64,000 nt of DNA from Scenedesmus sp. ARA3. Lineage: Eukaryota > Chlorophyta > Chlorophyceae > Sphaeropleales > Scenedesmaceae. Under the pieces are notes generated by a model that saw nothing but the letters and a program-made list of their open reading frames with translations, ran no database searches and had not been told where the DNA came from. The DNA lies in the NCBI GenBank assembly GCA_004335835.1, contig RWJK01001664.1, forward strand, positions 1-64,000. Reading direction: 5' to 3'. Made by a program: the position numbers and the translations under genes. Of this stretch, positions 21,679-32,900 are shown piece after piece (within the stretch, counting starts at the first letter, position 1; every line of letters starts with the position of its first letter).

Positions 21679-24600
21679 TCATGCCCGGCCATCAGACTCG
21701 CCCCTGCCCCCTGACCTACCACCACCCCTGGGGCCACCCCTGCCTCCCCTGCCACCCTCTCCAAGCCTAGATGGTCCCCCTCCCATGCCTCCAGATGGGC
21801 CGCTGCTGCTGCCACCGCCGCCGCTGCCGCTCCTGCTGCCGTCCATGCCTCTACCCTCACCGCGGCCCTCGCCACGCGGCTTGCCCCTGCCGCCTTCTGC
21901 GTAGCCACCTGTTTTCGCAGACAGCAGCACAACAAGAAGCAAAGCTTCGGACAAACAGTTTTGAGTTGACACATGTATCGGCCGAGCGGCCCTCGCCACA
22001 CGGCTTGCCCCTGGCACCCTTCGCAGGCAACCGCCTGCACAAAAGATTACGCAAATGGATCACATCAGCATCAGCATCAGCATCCGAAGTGCCAGCCCCT
22101 GCCTCCCTCAGCGTAGCCACCTGCACAACAAATGGGCCAAATGAATGACATCAGCAATAGAATTAGCATCCGAAGTGCCAGCCCCTGCCTCCCTCAGTGT
22201 AGCCGCCTGCATAACAGACGAGGCAAAACGAAACATCATCAGCAATAGAATCAGCGTCCGCAGTGGCAGCCCCTGCCTTCCTCAGCGTAGCCGCCTGCTG
22301 CCGCATTCACAGCACAGCAGCACAATCGCACGTGTCAGCAAAGCTTCAGACATACAGTTAGGGTTTGATCAAGTAGCAGCCGTGCAGCATGCCAGGGCGG
22401 CAGCACCAACCACAGAGCAGCAAGCCAAGCTGACGCCACGGGCCCTTGCAACAACCCATCCAGCCGCCGCCAAAGGTCCGCCGCTTCTCACTGCCTCGCC
22501 TACTCCATATGCAGAAAACTAGGAACTCCCTGCCGCCCCTGCCGCTGCCAGGCGTGATCATAAACGCGACACCACTCAAACAATAAGACATATCTCACCT
22601 GGCCTGCCGCCGAATGCGCCGGTGGATCCCGAGCGCCGGAACTCCCCACCCCCTGCCGCACGCCGCCCCTGCCGCCGCCAAACGAGGTCACTATATGCAA
22701 ACACTAAAGGGAAAAAAGTACAACCCACATGGCCTGCCGCCGAACGTGCCCGTGGACCCCGAGCGCCGGGGTCTCTCGGCCGCCCCTGCCGCAACTAAAC
22801 ATTGTCACAAATGCAACACAACCAAAACAGACAAACTATAGCCCACCTGGCCTGCCGCCGAATGCGCCGGTGGACCCCGAGCGCCGGAACACCCCGCCGC
22901 CCCTGCCGCCACCACACGTGATTCAGCACCAGAAACAAAACAGTTTCAATAGCACGCACCTGGCCTGCCGCCGAATGCCCCCGTGGACCCTGAGCGCCGG
23001 TACTCTCAACCCCTCCGTCACCAAATGTGAATCAGCACCAAAAACCAAACAGGTACTACACCCCTGGCCTGCCGCCAGATGCGCCGGTGGACCCCAAGCG
23101 CTGTAACTCCCCGCCCCCCTGCCACACGCCGCCCCTGCCGCCGCCAAACAAGGTCACTAAATGCGGACACAACAACGAAATACAAGAAAGTAATACCCAC
23201 CTGGCCTGCCGCCGAACGCGCCGGTGGACCCCGAGCGCCGGGACTCCCCGCCGCCCCTGCCGCCGCCACACGTGATTCAGCACCAGAAACAAAACAGTTT
23301 CAAAAGCACGCACCTGGCCTGCCGCCGAATGCGCCGGTGGACCCAGAGCGCCGGAACTCTCCGCCGCCCCTGCCGCCGCCGCGGCCGTCGCCGCGGCCGC
23401 CCATGCCAGCCGCCAGGCGCTGCACCTTGGGGATCTTTGGCAGCACAGATGCGGGCGTACCACCTAGGATCAAGCTGCGCTTCTGGTAGTCCGCTAAAGC
23501 CTGCGTGGAAGCAGCAATGCAGCACGGCAGCAAGGTTGAATTTGGGGCAGCATGGAAGCACCTTGGGGATCTTGGGCAGCACAGATGCGGGCGTACCGCC
23601 CAAGATCAGGCTGCGCTTCTGGTAGTCCGCCAGGGCCTGCACGACAACAAGGAAGAAGTGCAGCAGCGAGGTTTAGAGCAGGTTTAGAGCAGGTATCATA
23701 ATTGCTGAGGCAGCACGCCCCACAGGATCACACTGCACTTCCAGTAGTCAGCGAGCGCCTGCAGTCAAGCACAAAAGAGTAACACGGCCGCCCATGCCAG
23801 CCGCCAGGCGCTGCACCTTGCGGATACACTGCCGCCCATGCCAGCAGGTGTTGCTGCTGGCACCTTGGGCAGCATCGCGGCAGGCACGCCACCAAGAATG
23901 AGGCTGTGCAAGGCGCCATGCACGCCGTGAGCAGCAGCCATGCACGCCGTGAGCAGCAGCCTCCAACCATAAGTTCAAGCGAGCCGTGTTGCATGTTATG
24001 TGTACTTGTTACTTGCCAAATATAACATGTCATATGCCCGGCCTCACCTTCTGAGCAGCAACCTCTGACTCAAAGTCAACATATGCCGTGTTGGTGTCAT
24101 GTGTGCGGCTGGGGATCACCAGGATGTGTGCAATGGGCCCATACACCCCAAACACTGACTGCAGCTCGTCACGTGTTGTGCTGTTGGGAATGCCACGCAG
24201 GTAAATGCCCGCAGCTTCACTGCCTGCTGACTCCCCAGAATCCTGCTGCCGCTGCTGCTGGGGCTGCTGCTGCTGCTGCTCGCGCGCGCCAGCGGCAGCG
24301 GCAGCAGCAGCAGCGGCGGCGACTGCAGCTGTGACTGATGCCTTCTCGCTAGCAGCAGCTGCTGCTGCAGAAGAAGGCTCCGGCCAGCCAGCAGCAGCAG
24401 GCTCATCAGCAGCAGGTGCTGCTGCTGCTGCTGTTTCTGCTGCAGCCGGGGCTGCTCCTGCTGCTGCTGCTGGCGCAGGACTGCTGCTGGTGGTGCTGCT
24501 AGCTGCAGCCGGCGCAGCGGCAGCAGCGCCTGCTGCTGCTGGTGCTGTGCGTGCTGTGCTGCTGCTTGCTGCTCCTAGGCGGCCTAACTTGACACGCTCG

Positions 24601-25942
24601 GCATATGACAGCGGCTGAGGCGGTGATGTGTTTGCTGGCTCTGCTGCTGCTGCTGGTTGCGGCTGCTGTTGCTGCGGCTGCTGTTGCTGCTTTGGTTGCT
24701 GCTGCACAGGCTGCTGCTGCTGCGGTGGCTGCTGGGGTTCTGCTGCTGGGGGAGTTCCCGGCCCTTGATCGCCTGGTGCTGTCGCTGCTGCTGCTGGTGC
24801 TGCTGCTGCTGCTGCTGCTGGCTGCTCAGCAGGGGGTGCTAATGCTGCTGGAGCTGCTGCTGGCTGTGCTACTGCTGGTGCTGCTGCTGCAACCTCTACT
24901 GCTGGCTGGTATGCAGCAGGCTGCACAGTCGGCTGCTGCTGCACAGGTGCTGCTACTGCTGCTGCAGGATACAGCGCGCCTGCTGCAGCTGCAGCTGCTG
25001 CTGCTGCTGACTGTGGTTGCACCAGCGGCTGCTGCTGCTGCTGCTGCTGCTGCACAGGCGCTGCTGGCACAGCTGCTGCCAGAGCTGCTGCGTCTTCTGC
25101 TGCTAGGAAGCCGTTTTCACCTGCTGCTTTGGCTGGTGCTGCTGCTGCTGCTGCTGCTGCTCCTGCTTCTATGGTTTGGTGCAGGCACAGAATGTCGTTG
25201 AGCACGAAGAATCCCTTATCCTGAGGGGCTAGGAAGAAGATCTGCGTGTAGCGGCGCTCAGCAGCCTGCAGGAGATGTCAACAACAGCAGCATCACACAT
25301 TAGCGCCATCGGTTACACCAGCTGCTATTCAGCAACAGCATCCCCCCAGTGCCACGGGCAGCTAGCCAGCAGAGATAAATTATGATCGAACATGCCAGCT
25401 GTGATGCTTGTGCAAGCAAAGCCAGCAAGACATGCATGGCAAGCCGCAACAACAGCGCACCCGTCCCGCCTGCTGCTGCTGTTGGGCTAGAAACTGCTAG
25501 AGCTGCTGTGCAGCGTGGCTCACCTCGTTGGGCAGCACCAAGCGGCCGTCAACCTGAAGCAGCACGCCAGACTGCAGCGAATACTGCGCCTCTGAGTGCT
25601 CTATAGTGATCTTGGCGCCCTGCACTGTGCTGTTCACCTTCTCCTGAATGTCCTGCAGGACGCATCGCAGCGGGCTTAGGGCGTCAGCTTGCTAGTCGGG
25701 TAAAGTATTTCAGACGTTCGAGAGCGATCACACACCTGTGTGGTGGACACAGTCGTTCTAGTCTCTACCCCGCCGTGGTTGCGGAGGACAAGCGTGAACT
25801 GGCTCTCCTCCTTGTAGAAGCGGTTCAGATACTTAGGATGCTTGGCAAGGACTTCATAATAGCGTTTCACAAACTCATTTGCGACCCATGCTGCGTCTGG
25901 TTTCGGCCCAGGCCCAGTGCTGCTGCCGCCGACGTTTGCCAT
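21679..25942 (-). CDS. G3BP: G3BP-like protein: NTF2, RRM and RGG domains
   Basis: Five minus-strand exons (25942-25736, 25652-25524, 25265-24048, 23500-23314, 21908-21679) join in phase to 656 residues. Residues 14-130 are an NTF2-like domain (WVANEFVKRYYEVLAKHPKY start, later TIEHSEAQYSLQSGV). A long Ala/Gln/Pro low-complexity linker follows. An RRM covers about 463-537 (IYLRGIPN as RNP2, NTAYVDFES as RNP1) and crosses an exon junction. The C-terminus is RGG-rich. This order is that of G3BP/Rasputin and the plant G3BP-like family, which nucleate stress granules through NTF2 dimerisation, RRM/RGG RNA binding and a disordered middle. The ATG sits in a good context (ACCCATGG). The two last introns are arrays of exon echoes. 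The start used for exon 4 is one of several near-identical copies. Confidence 0.86.
21985..22305 (-). repeat. Echoes of the G3BP-like last-exon start
   Basis: The last exon begins GTGGCTACGCAGAAGGCGGC. Near-copies of this start, with the preceding acceptor-like region, occur near 22093-22130, 22170-22216 and 22262-22300; a copy of the slightly later bases lies at 21990-22030. All are upstream of the true exon in the sense of transcription. Confidence 0.85.
22595..23300 (-). repeat. Array of six 56-nt mini-exon-like echoes (RGG exon end)
   Basis: Six copies of the 3' end of the RGG exon, spaced about 100-150 bases, follow the true copy at 23314. Each reads on the minus strand as a CAG, about 56 bases encoding in one frame GGGEFRRSGSTGAFGGRPG, then a GTGGGT- or GTGCGT-like donor. 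Between copies lie short AT-richer spacers. Several copies keep both splice-like borders. The 56-nt length is not a multiple of three. Confidence 0.9.
23540..23765 (-). repeat. Echoes of the G3BP-like exon 4 start
   Basis: The bases for ALADYQKRSLILGGTPASV with a GCAG acceptor recur at 23555-23645 (intact through PKIPK) and at 23712-23762 (degenerate). A shorter piece of the same exon recurs near 23785-23830. All lie upstream of the copy used in the gene model. The intact copy could be the real exon instead. Confidence 0.85.
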
Positions 25943-27064
25943 GGGTAGAGGGTCTCAGCAAGCAAAAAGCGATTGATGTAAGTCAGATCAAAAGACGTGC
26001 AGAGCCTGAGACAGCCAGTCTGCCTAGATCAGAGACACAGATGCTGCAACAGGACTCGTGCGCGCTGTGAAGGCGTGGAAGACCAATGCGGCTGTTGTGT
26101 CTTTAACACACGGTGCGAGAGCGTGATCAAACCTGAGTTCACGCGACCAAGCCAGCAGCAAGCGTGTTTAACAGTGGGGTACAGCACGAGCAGCTGCGTC
26201 TATGCGTGCCCTGAATATTTGCTGTGAAAAGACGTTATAATCAATAACAAACGGGATAAACGATGTGCACAGCTCCAAAATCATGGCGAGTACTGTAGTG
26301 CCTACTTTCCAGGGCGCTGACAGCCTGTAGTGCACGACCTTTTCACCAACCCAAAGGATGGAGGTGCTGAGCAGTGACACCATGCTGTATGATCAATCCT
26401 TCAGGACGATCCCAACGATTTCATGACTGATTTGCTGCAAGCTGAGCAACCGCAGGTACAGCACCAGCAGATGACGCAGTCAACAGCCTTCAAGGCTTTG
26501 TCAGGCTGTTGCACCAGACTATGGCTGGCAGTAAAAACTGCCAGAACGCCCAGCGCAAACATAAAACCTCAACAACGGCAATTACACTGCGCACAGTGCA
26601 TGGTGCAGCAGCGCACACGCATGCCTGTGCCAACCATGTCTTGCCCAGCCTGGGCCGCCCAAGCTGAGCGGCTGCCCAGCAGATCACAAATCCAAATAAA
26701 GTTTACTGCGCACAGTGCATGGTGCAGCAGATGCAAAATGCGTTCAATTTGCTGATTCTCGGGCCATGCTGTGCAACGCCAATTAGGTAACGCATCAGGT
26801 ATGCCAGCATGGCGTTGCTGAGGACTGGTACAGCCACTCCCCGTCATGCCCGCCCTCAGCGCTCTGTACAGCTCTTGCGCCTCACTGCATGGCCGGTACC
26901 TCTTCGTCAGCATGCACCGCACTTCTCCCGCAGCTTCATGCAACTGTGTAATACCAGAAAACGACGAATGCTTTTTCCAATGCACAAGATGCGCCGGCGC
27001 ACTCAATGGCCTGTCTTGCACTTGGCACCAAGGCCCTCCACGCTGTTTCTCCTTTCCACAACTG
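25943..27064. other. Intergenic region with a faint echo of the CLPF last exon
   Basis: This lies between the G3BP-like start codon and the CLPF-like stop codon; both genes read left. It should hold the G3BP-like promoter and the CLPF 3' UTR. Near 26855-26910 the minus strand reads RYRPCSEAQEL, resembling VYRPGSEEQEG at the CLPF end, a probable decayed copy. Also seen: a repeated stretch around TGCGCACAGTGCATGGTGCAGCAG at about 26585 and 26708. Confidence 0.5.
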
Positions 27065-30000
27065 TCACTCCTCGTTGTCCCCGCCCTCCTGCTCCTCGCT
27101 GCCGGGCCGGTACACATCCCGCCTCCGCGCGCTGTACTTGTCCCGAAGCTGCCTGCAGGGCAGCATCATCACCATCACGCTGACATGACAATCTCTGGAA
27201 GCAACGGCACCGTTGGCCATGCAACCCAGTGAAATGGCGCGATCAAAGACCAACAATTCACTGTGTTGCAGGCATTGCAGATTTTGAAGGCAAAAACAAA
27301 TCAGGCAGCAAGTGTCTTGACTGGTGCTTTGAAAATCATGAGGTACGTTGATGATCATGAGGCAGCAACCGCCATAGCAGCTCACCTGCAGGGCAGCATG
27401 TCGCCTCGTGCATCCTGGCCCAGGAACAGAACGTAGCTGTAAGGGTGCTGCAGCGGGTCGGGGCCGTACACCTGCGGGGAAAGAACAACAGTGAAGATAG
27501 AGTTATGCAGTTTGCATGAAGCGTAAGGCCAAAACAGGCATCGAAATGGGCGTCAAACTTACTCATCCTGAGTCTAGTACATTTGTAATAAGCAGAAGTT
27601 CTACAGTTGTAACATACATCATGACAGCTTGTGAAAACTACTACTCACCCTTCACACAGCACTCTCATCATCATCAACACCAGTAGGATGTTGGATTGAC
27701 AGACTAGAATGCTCTTGTTTTCTGTTGTATTTCCTGTTGTTTGTAGCTTCTTGTTGCTCAGCAGCCGCTGACGGCAACATTTGTTATGTTTAATGTGCAG
27801 ACCTAACCCCTCCCTCCCGTTAGCTGCATTGTTGCTCACCAGCTGCTGTCTGCACAGGAGTGTGTGGGTCGGCATGTCGCGTTCACCTTTCCTGCAAGAT
27901 GAAGCTAGCAAGCATAAAGAGGCCGCAGTACAGTTTGAACAATGCAAAGTGCCACACAAGCACCTACCTGGCCCCAGCTGGCCCCTTCATCCTCCAGCTC
28001 TGGTGCAGCCAGCAGCTCCTGCGCCACGTAGGCCACCGGCGGCTGCGCTGAGTCGTAGCTCCAGTCTGACACCTCCACCAGCAGGTGGTAGAAGGGCTGG
28101 CTGCATTGTTCATAAGTGTGCAGGCGCAAAAGTTGTGAAGCAGATGCAAGCATGAACTGAGGGAGCACAGTAGGAGGCAGGAGCATGTGCAGGTGTCGTA
28201 GCGCCAGTCTGACACCTCCACCAGCAAGTGGTGGAAGGGCTGGCTACAGTTTCATAGTTGGGGTGCCAAGTGCAACAGTGTTGGACAGCAAGAACCACAA
28301 CACAGAGCAGATGCTTTAGCAAGGAGATTGTGCCAGTGTATTGCAGACCCTGGCAAGCGCCTGCTGGACAGCTGAATTGAGTGTGCAACTGTAGCATCAA
28401 TTCTGCTGAGCTGAACACTGACAACCAAGCAGAATGCAGCCAAACACCGCCTTTGAATGCCCACCTGAGGCCTTTCTTGAGCTCCCCTGCGTGTGCTGCC
28501 GCCTGCCATGCCTCGTCCTCGCAGCAGCCCACATCCCAGCCCACCACCACCCCCCGGTAGCCGTGCTGCCTGCAAGCCAGCAGCAGCAGCAGCAGCAGCA
28601 GCAAGGCTTGTTGCATGTGAGGATGACAAGATACAGATCAGACGATGCATAACACATACTAGCAGTCAAATTCACCACCACTGAGCCAATCAGCGCACGT
28701 GTGCATCGCGCGCTGCCTCAGGCACAGCACCACCACCTGTGCAGCTGGCACTACTACACTCCCCCATAACAAAACATCGTATTCAAAACATCGCCAGCCA
28801 TCGCACCTGTGCACCACGCGCTGTCCCAGGCGCAGCGCCACCACCTGAGGTGCAAGCACTACTGCACTCACGCATAAGTTATGCGGCATAACACATGTTG
28901 CTCTCGCAAACTTGCCCACACAACCGCTACTCAGGTCACCTGTGCACCACGCGCAGCCCAAGGCGCAGCGCCACCACCTGCAGAGCAGGCAGCTGCTCCG
29001 CAGCCAAAGCTGCTGCCTGCTTGGCCTGGCGGTCCAGCGCAGCAAGCATGTCGCGCACCTTGGCTGCATCAGCGTACCTGCAGGGACAAGACCGAGGCCA
29101 GACCGCGTTAAAAGGCTGCAGGGATGGACCCGGCTATGCAGGATTACTGTGCGGCACGCTTGGGCGTGTTGTGATGATCGTTGGCACTGAGGCGCAAGAT
29201 GTGCTTGCTGTAGCAACATTGCAACCTGCCTTGCCGATTTATGCATCTGCCGACGCTGCGCTTATCAATTGCCATGTGGCAGGCTGTGCATGGCAGTTGA
29301 GTGGCTCACATGCACACATAACCAGAACATCGTTGATGAATTGAATTGGCATGCACCCACCACTCCTCCTACACCGCGCGCTGCATCTCGCTGCGCAGCC
29401 TTAAGCCCTCGCTCATGGTGTCGCGCAGGTCACGCAGGTCCAGGCTGGCCTGTGCTGCGCCTAGTTGCACTTCACATGCAGCTAAACCACCAAACCACAT
29501 ACCGCACGCTGCATCTCGCTGGCGCAAGTTGAACAAGCACAGAAAACAACAGGCTTTTCGCTCAGCTCAGCCACCAGGCCAGGAACTTGCCGCTCCTCTT
29601 GCACCGCGCGCTCCATCTCGCTGCGCAGCCGCAGCCCCTCGCTCATGGTGTCCCTGAGGTCCAGGCTGGCCTGTGCTGCGCCTGCTTGCACTCCACACGC
29701 AGCCAAGCCACCAAACCACACACCGCGCGCTGCACCTCGCTGGCGCAATTTCGACAAGCACACCAAACGATAGGCTTCTCGCTCGAGTACGCCGGCAGAA
29801 AAGGAACTTACCGCTCCTCCTGCACCGCACGCTGCAACTTGCTACGAAGCCGCAGCCCCTCGCTCAAGGTGTCCCTCAAGTCCAGGCTGGCCTGTGCTGC
29901 GCCTGCTTGCACTCCACATGCAGCTAAACCTCCAAACAACACACCGCGCGCTGCATCTTGCTGCCGCAAGTTGGAAAGCACAGCGAACGACAGGGCTTCT

Positions 30001-31471
30001 TGCTTATGTACGCCAACACAAAAGGAACTTACCGCTCCTCCTGCACTGCACGCTGCATCTCGCTGCGCAGCCTCAAGCCCTCGCTCATGGTGTCCCTCAA
30101 GTCCAGGCTGGCCTGTGCTGCGCCTAGTTGCACTCAAGATGCAGCTAGACCCCCAAACCACATACCACGCGCTGCATCTCGCTGGCGCAAGTTGAACAAG
30201 CACAGAAAACAACAGGCTTCTCGCGCAGCTAAGCGACCAGAAAACGGACTTACCGCTCCTCCTGCACAGCGCGCTGCATCTCGCTGCGCAGCCGCAGGCC
30301 CTCGCTCATGGTGTCCCTCAAATCCAGGCTGGCCTGCGCTGCGCCTGCCCCAAGAGCATCTTCTTCGCTCATGCTGGACTGCACGGACACGGCCTTGCGC
30401 TCCTGCATGTCGCGCAGCGCAAGGTCGACCTGCGCTTGCAGGAAAGGGCGGGAAAGCGGCAGCAGTGATCAGCGCTGAATACAAAGGATGCTGCGTGCGT
30501 CCTGCAGCCGCACCACACCTGCCGCAGATCAGCATGTAAACAAAAGGAAGATGCACCTGATGGTATAATACAGTTGAACCTGCTGCTCCCTCAGCTCCGG
30601 CACTGCTGCCCGGCCCACACCACACCTGATGCTCTGCCAGTCAAACAAACTCGCCGCACAAGTTTGACCGCTGCTCACCGTTTCCCGCTTTGCCCTGATC
30701 TGCTGCGCTGCCTCATATGCTTCATAGTTGAGCGCCCGCTGCAGTTGAGCGTCCAGCTCCAGTTGGAAGATGAAGTACACGATTTCCTCGTTGACAAGCG
30801 CGGAGCGCTCACACTCGCGCTCGCCTGCACGATCAAATGTACACATCCATGCATGTGATTGTTGTGGTGTCACGATCTCCAGATGTCCAAACTTCAAGTT
30901 GGATGGAGGGCAGCTGCATGGCACAGTGATGGGTGCAAGGCAGGCAGCCGCACCGCTTGCGGTTGCACTGCTGTGCATGATGTGGGTTGGTGTTGATGCA
31001 GATGAATTGACAGGTAGCAGACAGGCAGGGCACTGCAGGCGCGTGTGCATGTGAAAAAACCATGCAACTGGAACACAGTTCAACTGCGCATGCCACGACC
31101 ACCAGCATTCTGGCTGCGATACTTCCGGCCACGCCGTGTCATACAATGCATGGCTTATGCCCATGCTACTACTGCTGTTCTGCTGCTGCTGCTGCTGCTG
31201 CTGCCCCCTGTTTTGAATAATACAGAAGAAGCCCCACCTGCGGATGTCCCCTGCCTACGCAGAGCCTTCCAGTTAGGACTTTTCCATGGCCATGCTTCGG
31301 TGCTGCTGCTGCTGCCGCCACTGCTGCTGCTACTGCTGTTGACTGCAACACGTCGATGGCGTTGGTTACGCCACCGGTTCTTTGCTGCTACTGTCAGCGG
31401 CTGACTGCCTGCGGCTGTTGTAGCGTTTCTGGGCAGGGCTGCTGCTGCTGCTGTTGTTGAACGCAGGCATC
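27065..31471 (-). CDS. CLPF: CLPF-like plastid Clp adaptor (UVR plus YccV domains)
   Basis: Eight minus-strand exons (31471-31238, 30824-30679, 30429-30254, 29077-28940, 28569-28465, 28100-27968, 27471-27386, 27152-27065) chain in phase to 367 full codons. The true start lies further upstream and was not found. The first exon is Ala/Ser/Arg-rich like a plastid transit peptide. Next comes EEIVYFIFQLELDAQLQRAL, then a UVR (UvrB/UvrC-type) helical motif containing SEMQRAVQEERYADAAKVRD. The C-terminal half is a YccV/HspQ-like domain with GYRGVVVGWD, QPFYHLLVEVSDW, VAYVAQELL and LPCRQLRDKY. Arabidopsis CLPF has the same UVR-YccV order and delivers substrates to the plastid Clp protease with ClpS1. 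EXECUTER proteins also carry UVR motifs but lack this C-terminus. Introns hold several exon-echo arrays. Confidence 0.82.
28185..28255 (-). repeat. Echo of the CLPF YccV exon start
   Basis: A CTGTAG acceptor and the bases for QPFHHLLVEVSDWRYD copy the start of the 28100-27968 exon, about 150 bases upstream of the true acceptor. One Tyr has become His. Confidence 0.88.
28695..28860 (-). repeat. Two echoes of the CLPF 29077-28940 exon end
   Basis: The exon end encoding VVALRLGLRVVHR recurs at about 28800-28855 (VVALRLGQRVVH) and, more degenerate, at 28697-28742 (VVLCLRQRAMH). Both are followed by GTG donor-like bases and lie downstream of the true exon. Confidence 0.87.
29370..30140 (-). repeat. 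Four-copy array of the CLPF UVR exon end
   Basis: The end of the 30429-30254 exon (AAQASLDLRDTMSEGLRLRS to QEER plus donor) is repeated four times downstream with a period of about 215-240 bases. The copies begin near 30120, 29905, 29675 and 29460 in the sense of transcription. Identity falls with distance: the nearest keep a GTAAGT donor, one has GCAAGT, and the farthest has a stop codon and no good donor. The simplest acceptor of each copy (AG before GCGCAGCACAGG) would need phase 1, but the true exon ends in phase 2, so they do not chain. Confidence 0.9.
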
Positions 31472-32900
31472 CTGCAGATGCTATGCTGCAGTTTCTATGT
31501 AAAGGTAGCTGCTGTGGGTTCTGCTGACGACCGTGAATGCCCACGTGCCCTGCAGGATGGTGCAGAGCAGCAGCACAGCAGCAGGCACACTGTAGCGGAT
31601 GCGAAATGATGTATGAGGACAGGATCGCCGTCCGTGTAAGCTCATGGTATAACAATGTCGATTGAGCATTGGTTTTTCACCTGTATGACCTCGCAGCATC
31701 ATCACTATCGCGGTGCGCCTTGCTGTTCACAGATCACCTGCTGCTTACGCCACGCAAAAGTCTTTGCGTGTCGATCGTCCAGTTCACAGAAATTCGCGAA
31801 GGTTCGCTTAATCTGTGTATGGCGTGCATTGGCGTACGCTTCACACTGGACAGTGGTAAGCCCTGAACACAGCTACCAACCAGCTGCAAACTGGCACCAA
31901 CTGGGCTGACGTGGTTGTTCGTCAAAGGTTTCCTTGACGCTGTGTTTTGCACTTTCAATTTATGACAATATAATGTCACTGGCACACTACCAAGTTTTTG
32001 AATCACGGGCCTTGCACAGACTGATGTTCTTGCAGCACTGGCAGCCCATGTGATCGTGCCAGTGTGTTGGCCACGCGGAAAATGTGGCTGGTGTCCTGTG
32101 CTCAATTTTGCATGTGCACAGGCGCTTGATGATGTAGGCTGCTGCTTTCAGCGGCAAACGTGCAATGTGTGAAGGCAGTGACAAAATGCACCGTGGCAGT
32201 GCCTGAAGTGCAGGCTGTACTGCTGGCAGTGGCGTGCCACGAAGCCGGCACCTGTGAATAACAACTCATTGTCGAGCCCAAACTGCTTACTACAGGCTGA
32301 CGCAGAATACTCCTTAATCCCTCGTGCAAAGCACAAGCGTGCACATCAGACCACTGCAGCGCTGTGCTGCAAACTGGCTAGCTGTCATTCTGTGAACAAT
32401 CTGACAATTGCACAGTACTGCTTGTGCTCTTGAGCAATACATTGTAGCCGGTCCCTCTAGTTCGACAAACCAGGTAGGCTACATCTGTAACCACAGTGCA
32501 GGACAAGAAGAAGGAAGGCACTCCAGAAAGCAGTTGTTGACACCTTGACTGCAATGCACGTGCAGTCTCCTGCCTTGCTACAGCCAGTACATGTACTGCT
32601 GCGCAGGATCAACGTTTGCACGGCTCGCACGCACGTGTTAGGTTCAGAATAAACCAATATGATTATTGTCGTAACATATGACACCATTCTACCGACCTGT
32701 AAATGTAAATACGTACGTCTGTCACGATGATGGGGGTGAAGTCATGCTTCGGCCACTGCCTTGACGTGACGTCTCGTCAGCATAAAACGGCCTGACCTGA
32801 ACGCTCATTGGCATTCGCAGTTGCATCTATCGTTTTTCAGCCTCGATCAGTACACAATCCGTCTACAAACAGCCGTTCAACAGCAAAACCGACTTGCAAG
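31472..32900. other. Divergent intergenic region
   Basis: This region separates the CLPF-like gene (-) from the ELIP-like gene (+) and should contain both promoters plus the missing first exon of CLPF. A minus-strand frame at 32148-32336 is rich in Cys and His, but I found no zinc-binding pattern I trust. No clear regulatory repeat is visible. Confidence 0.45.

Noticed and set aside
29370..30140. Separate tandem genes in the UVR array
   Set aside because: Each copy is only an exon end without start codon or other domains, and the far copies carry a stop or lost donors.
32148..32336. Cys/His-rich minus-strand frame (RHCQQYSLHFRHCHGAFCHC)
   Set aside because: It suggests a zinc finger, but spacing fits no standard pattern and no adjoining exon in phase was found.
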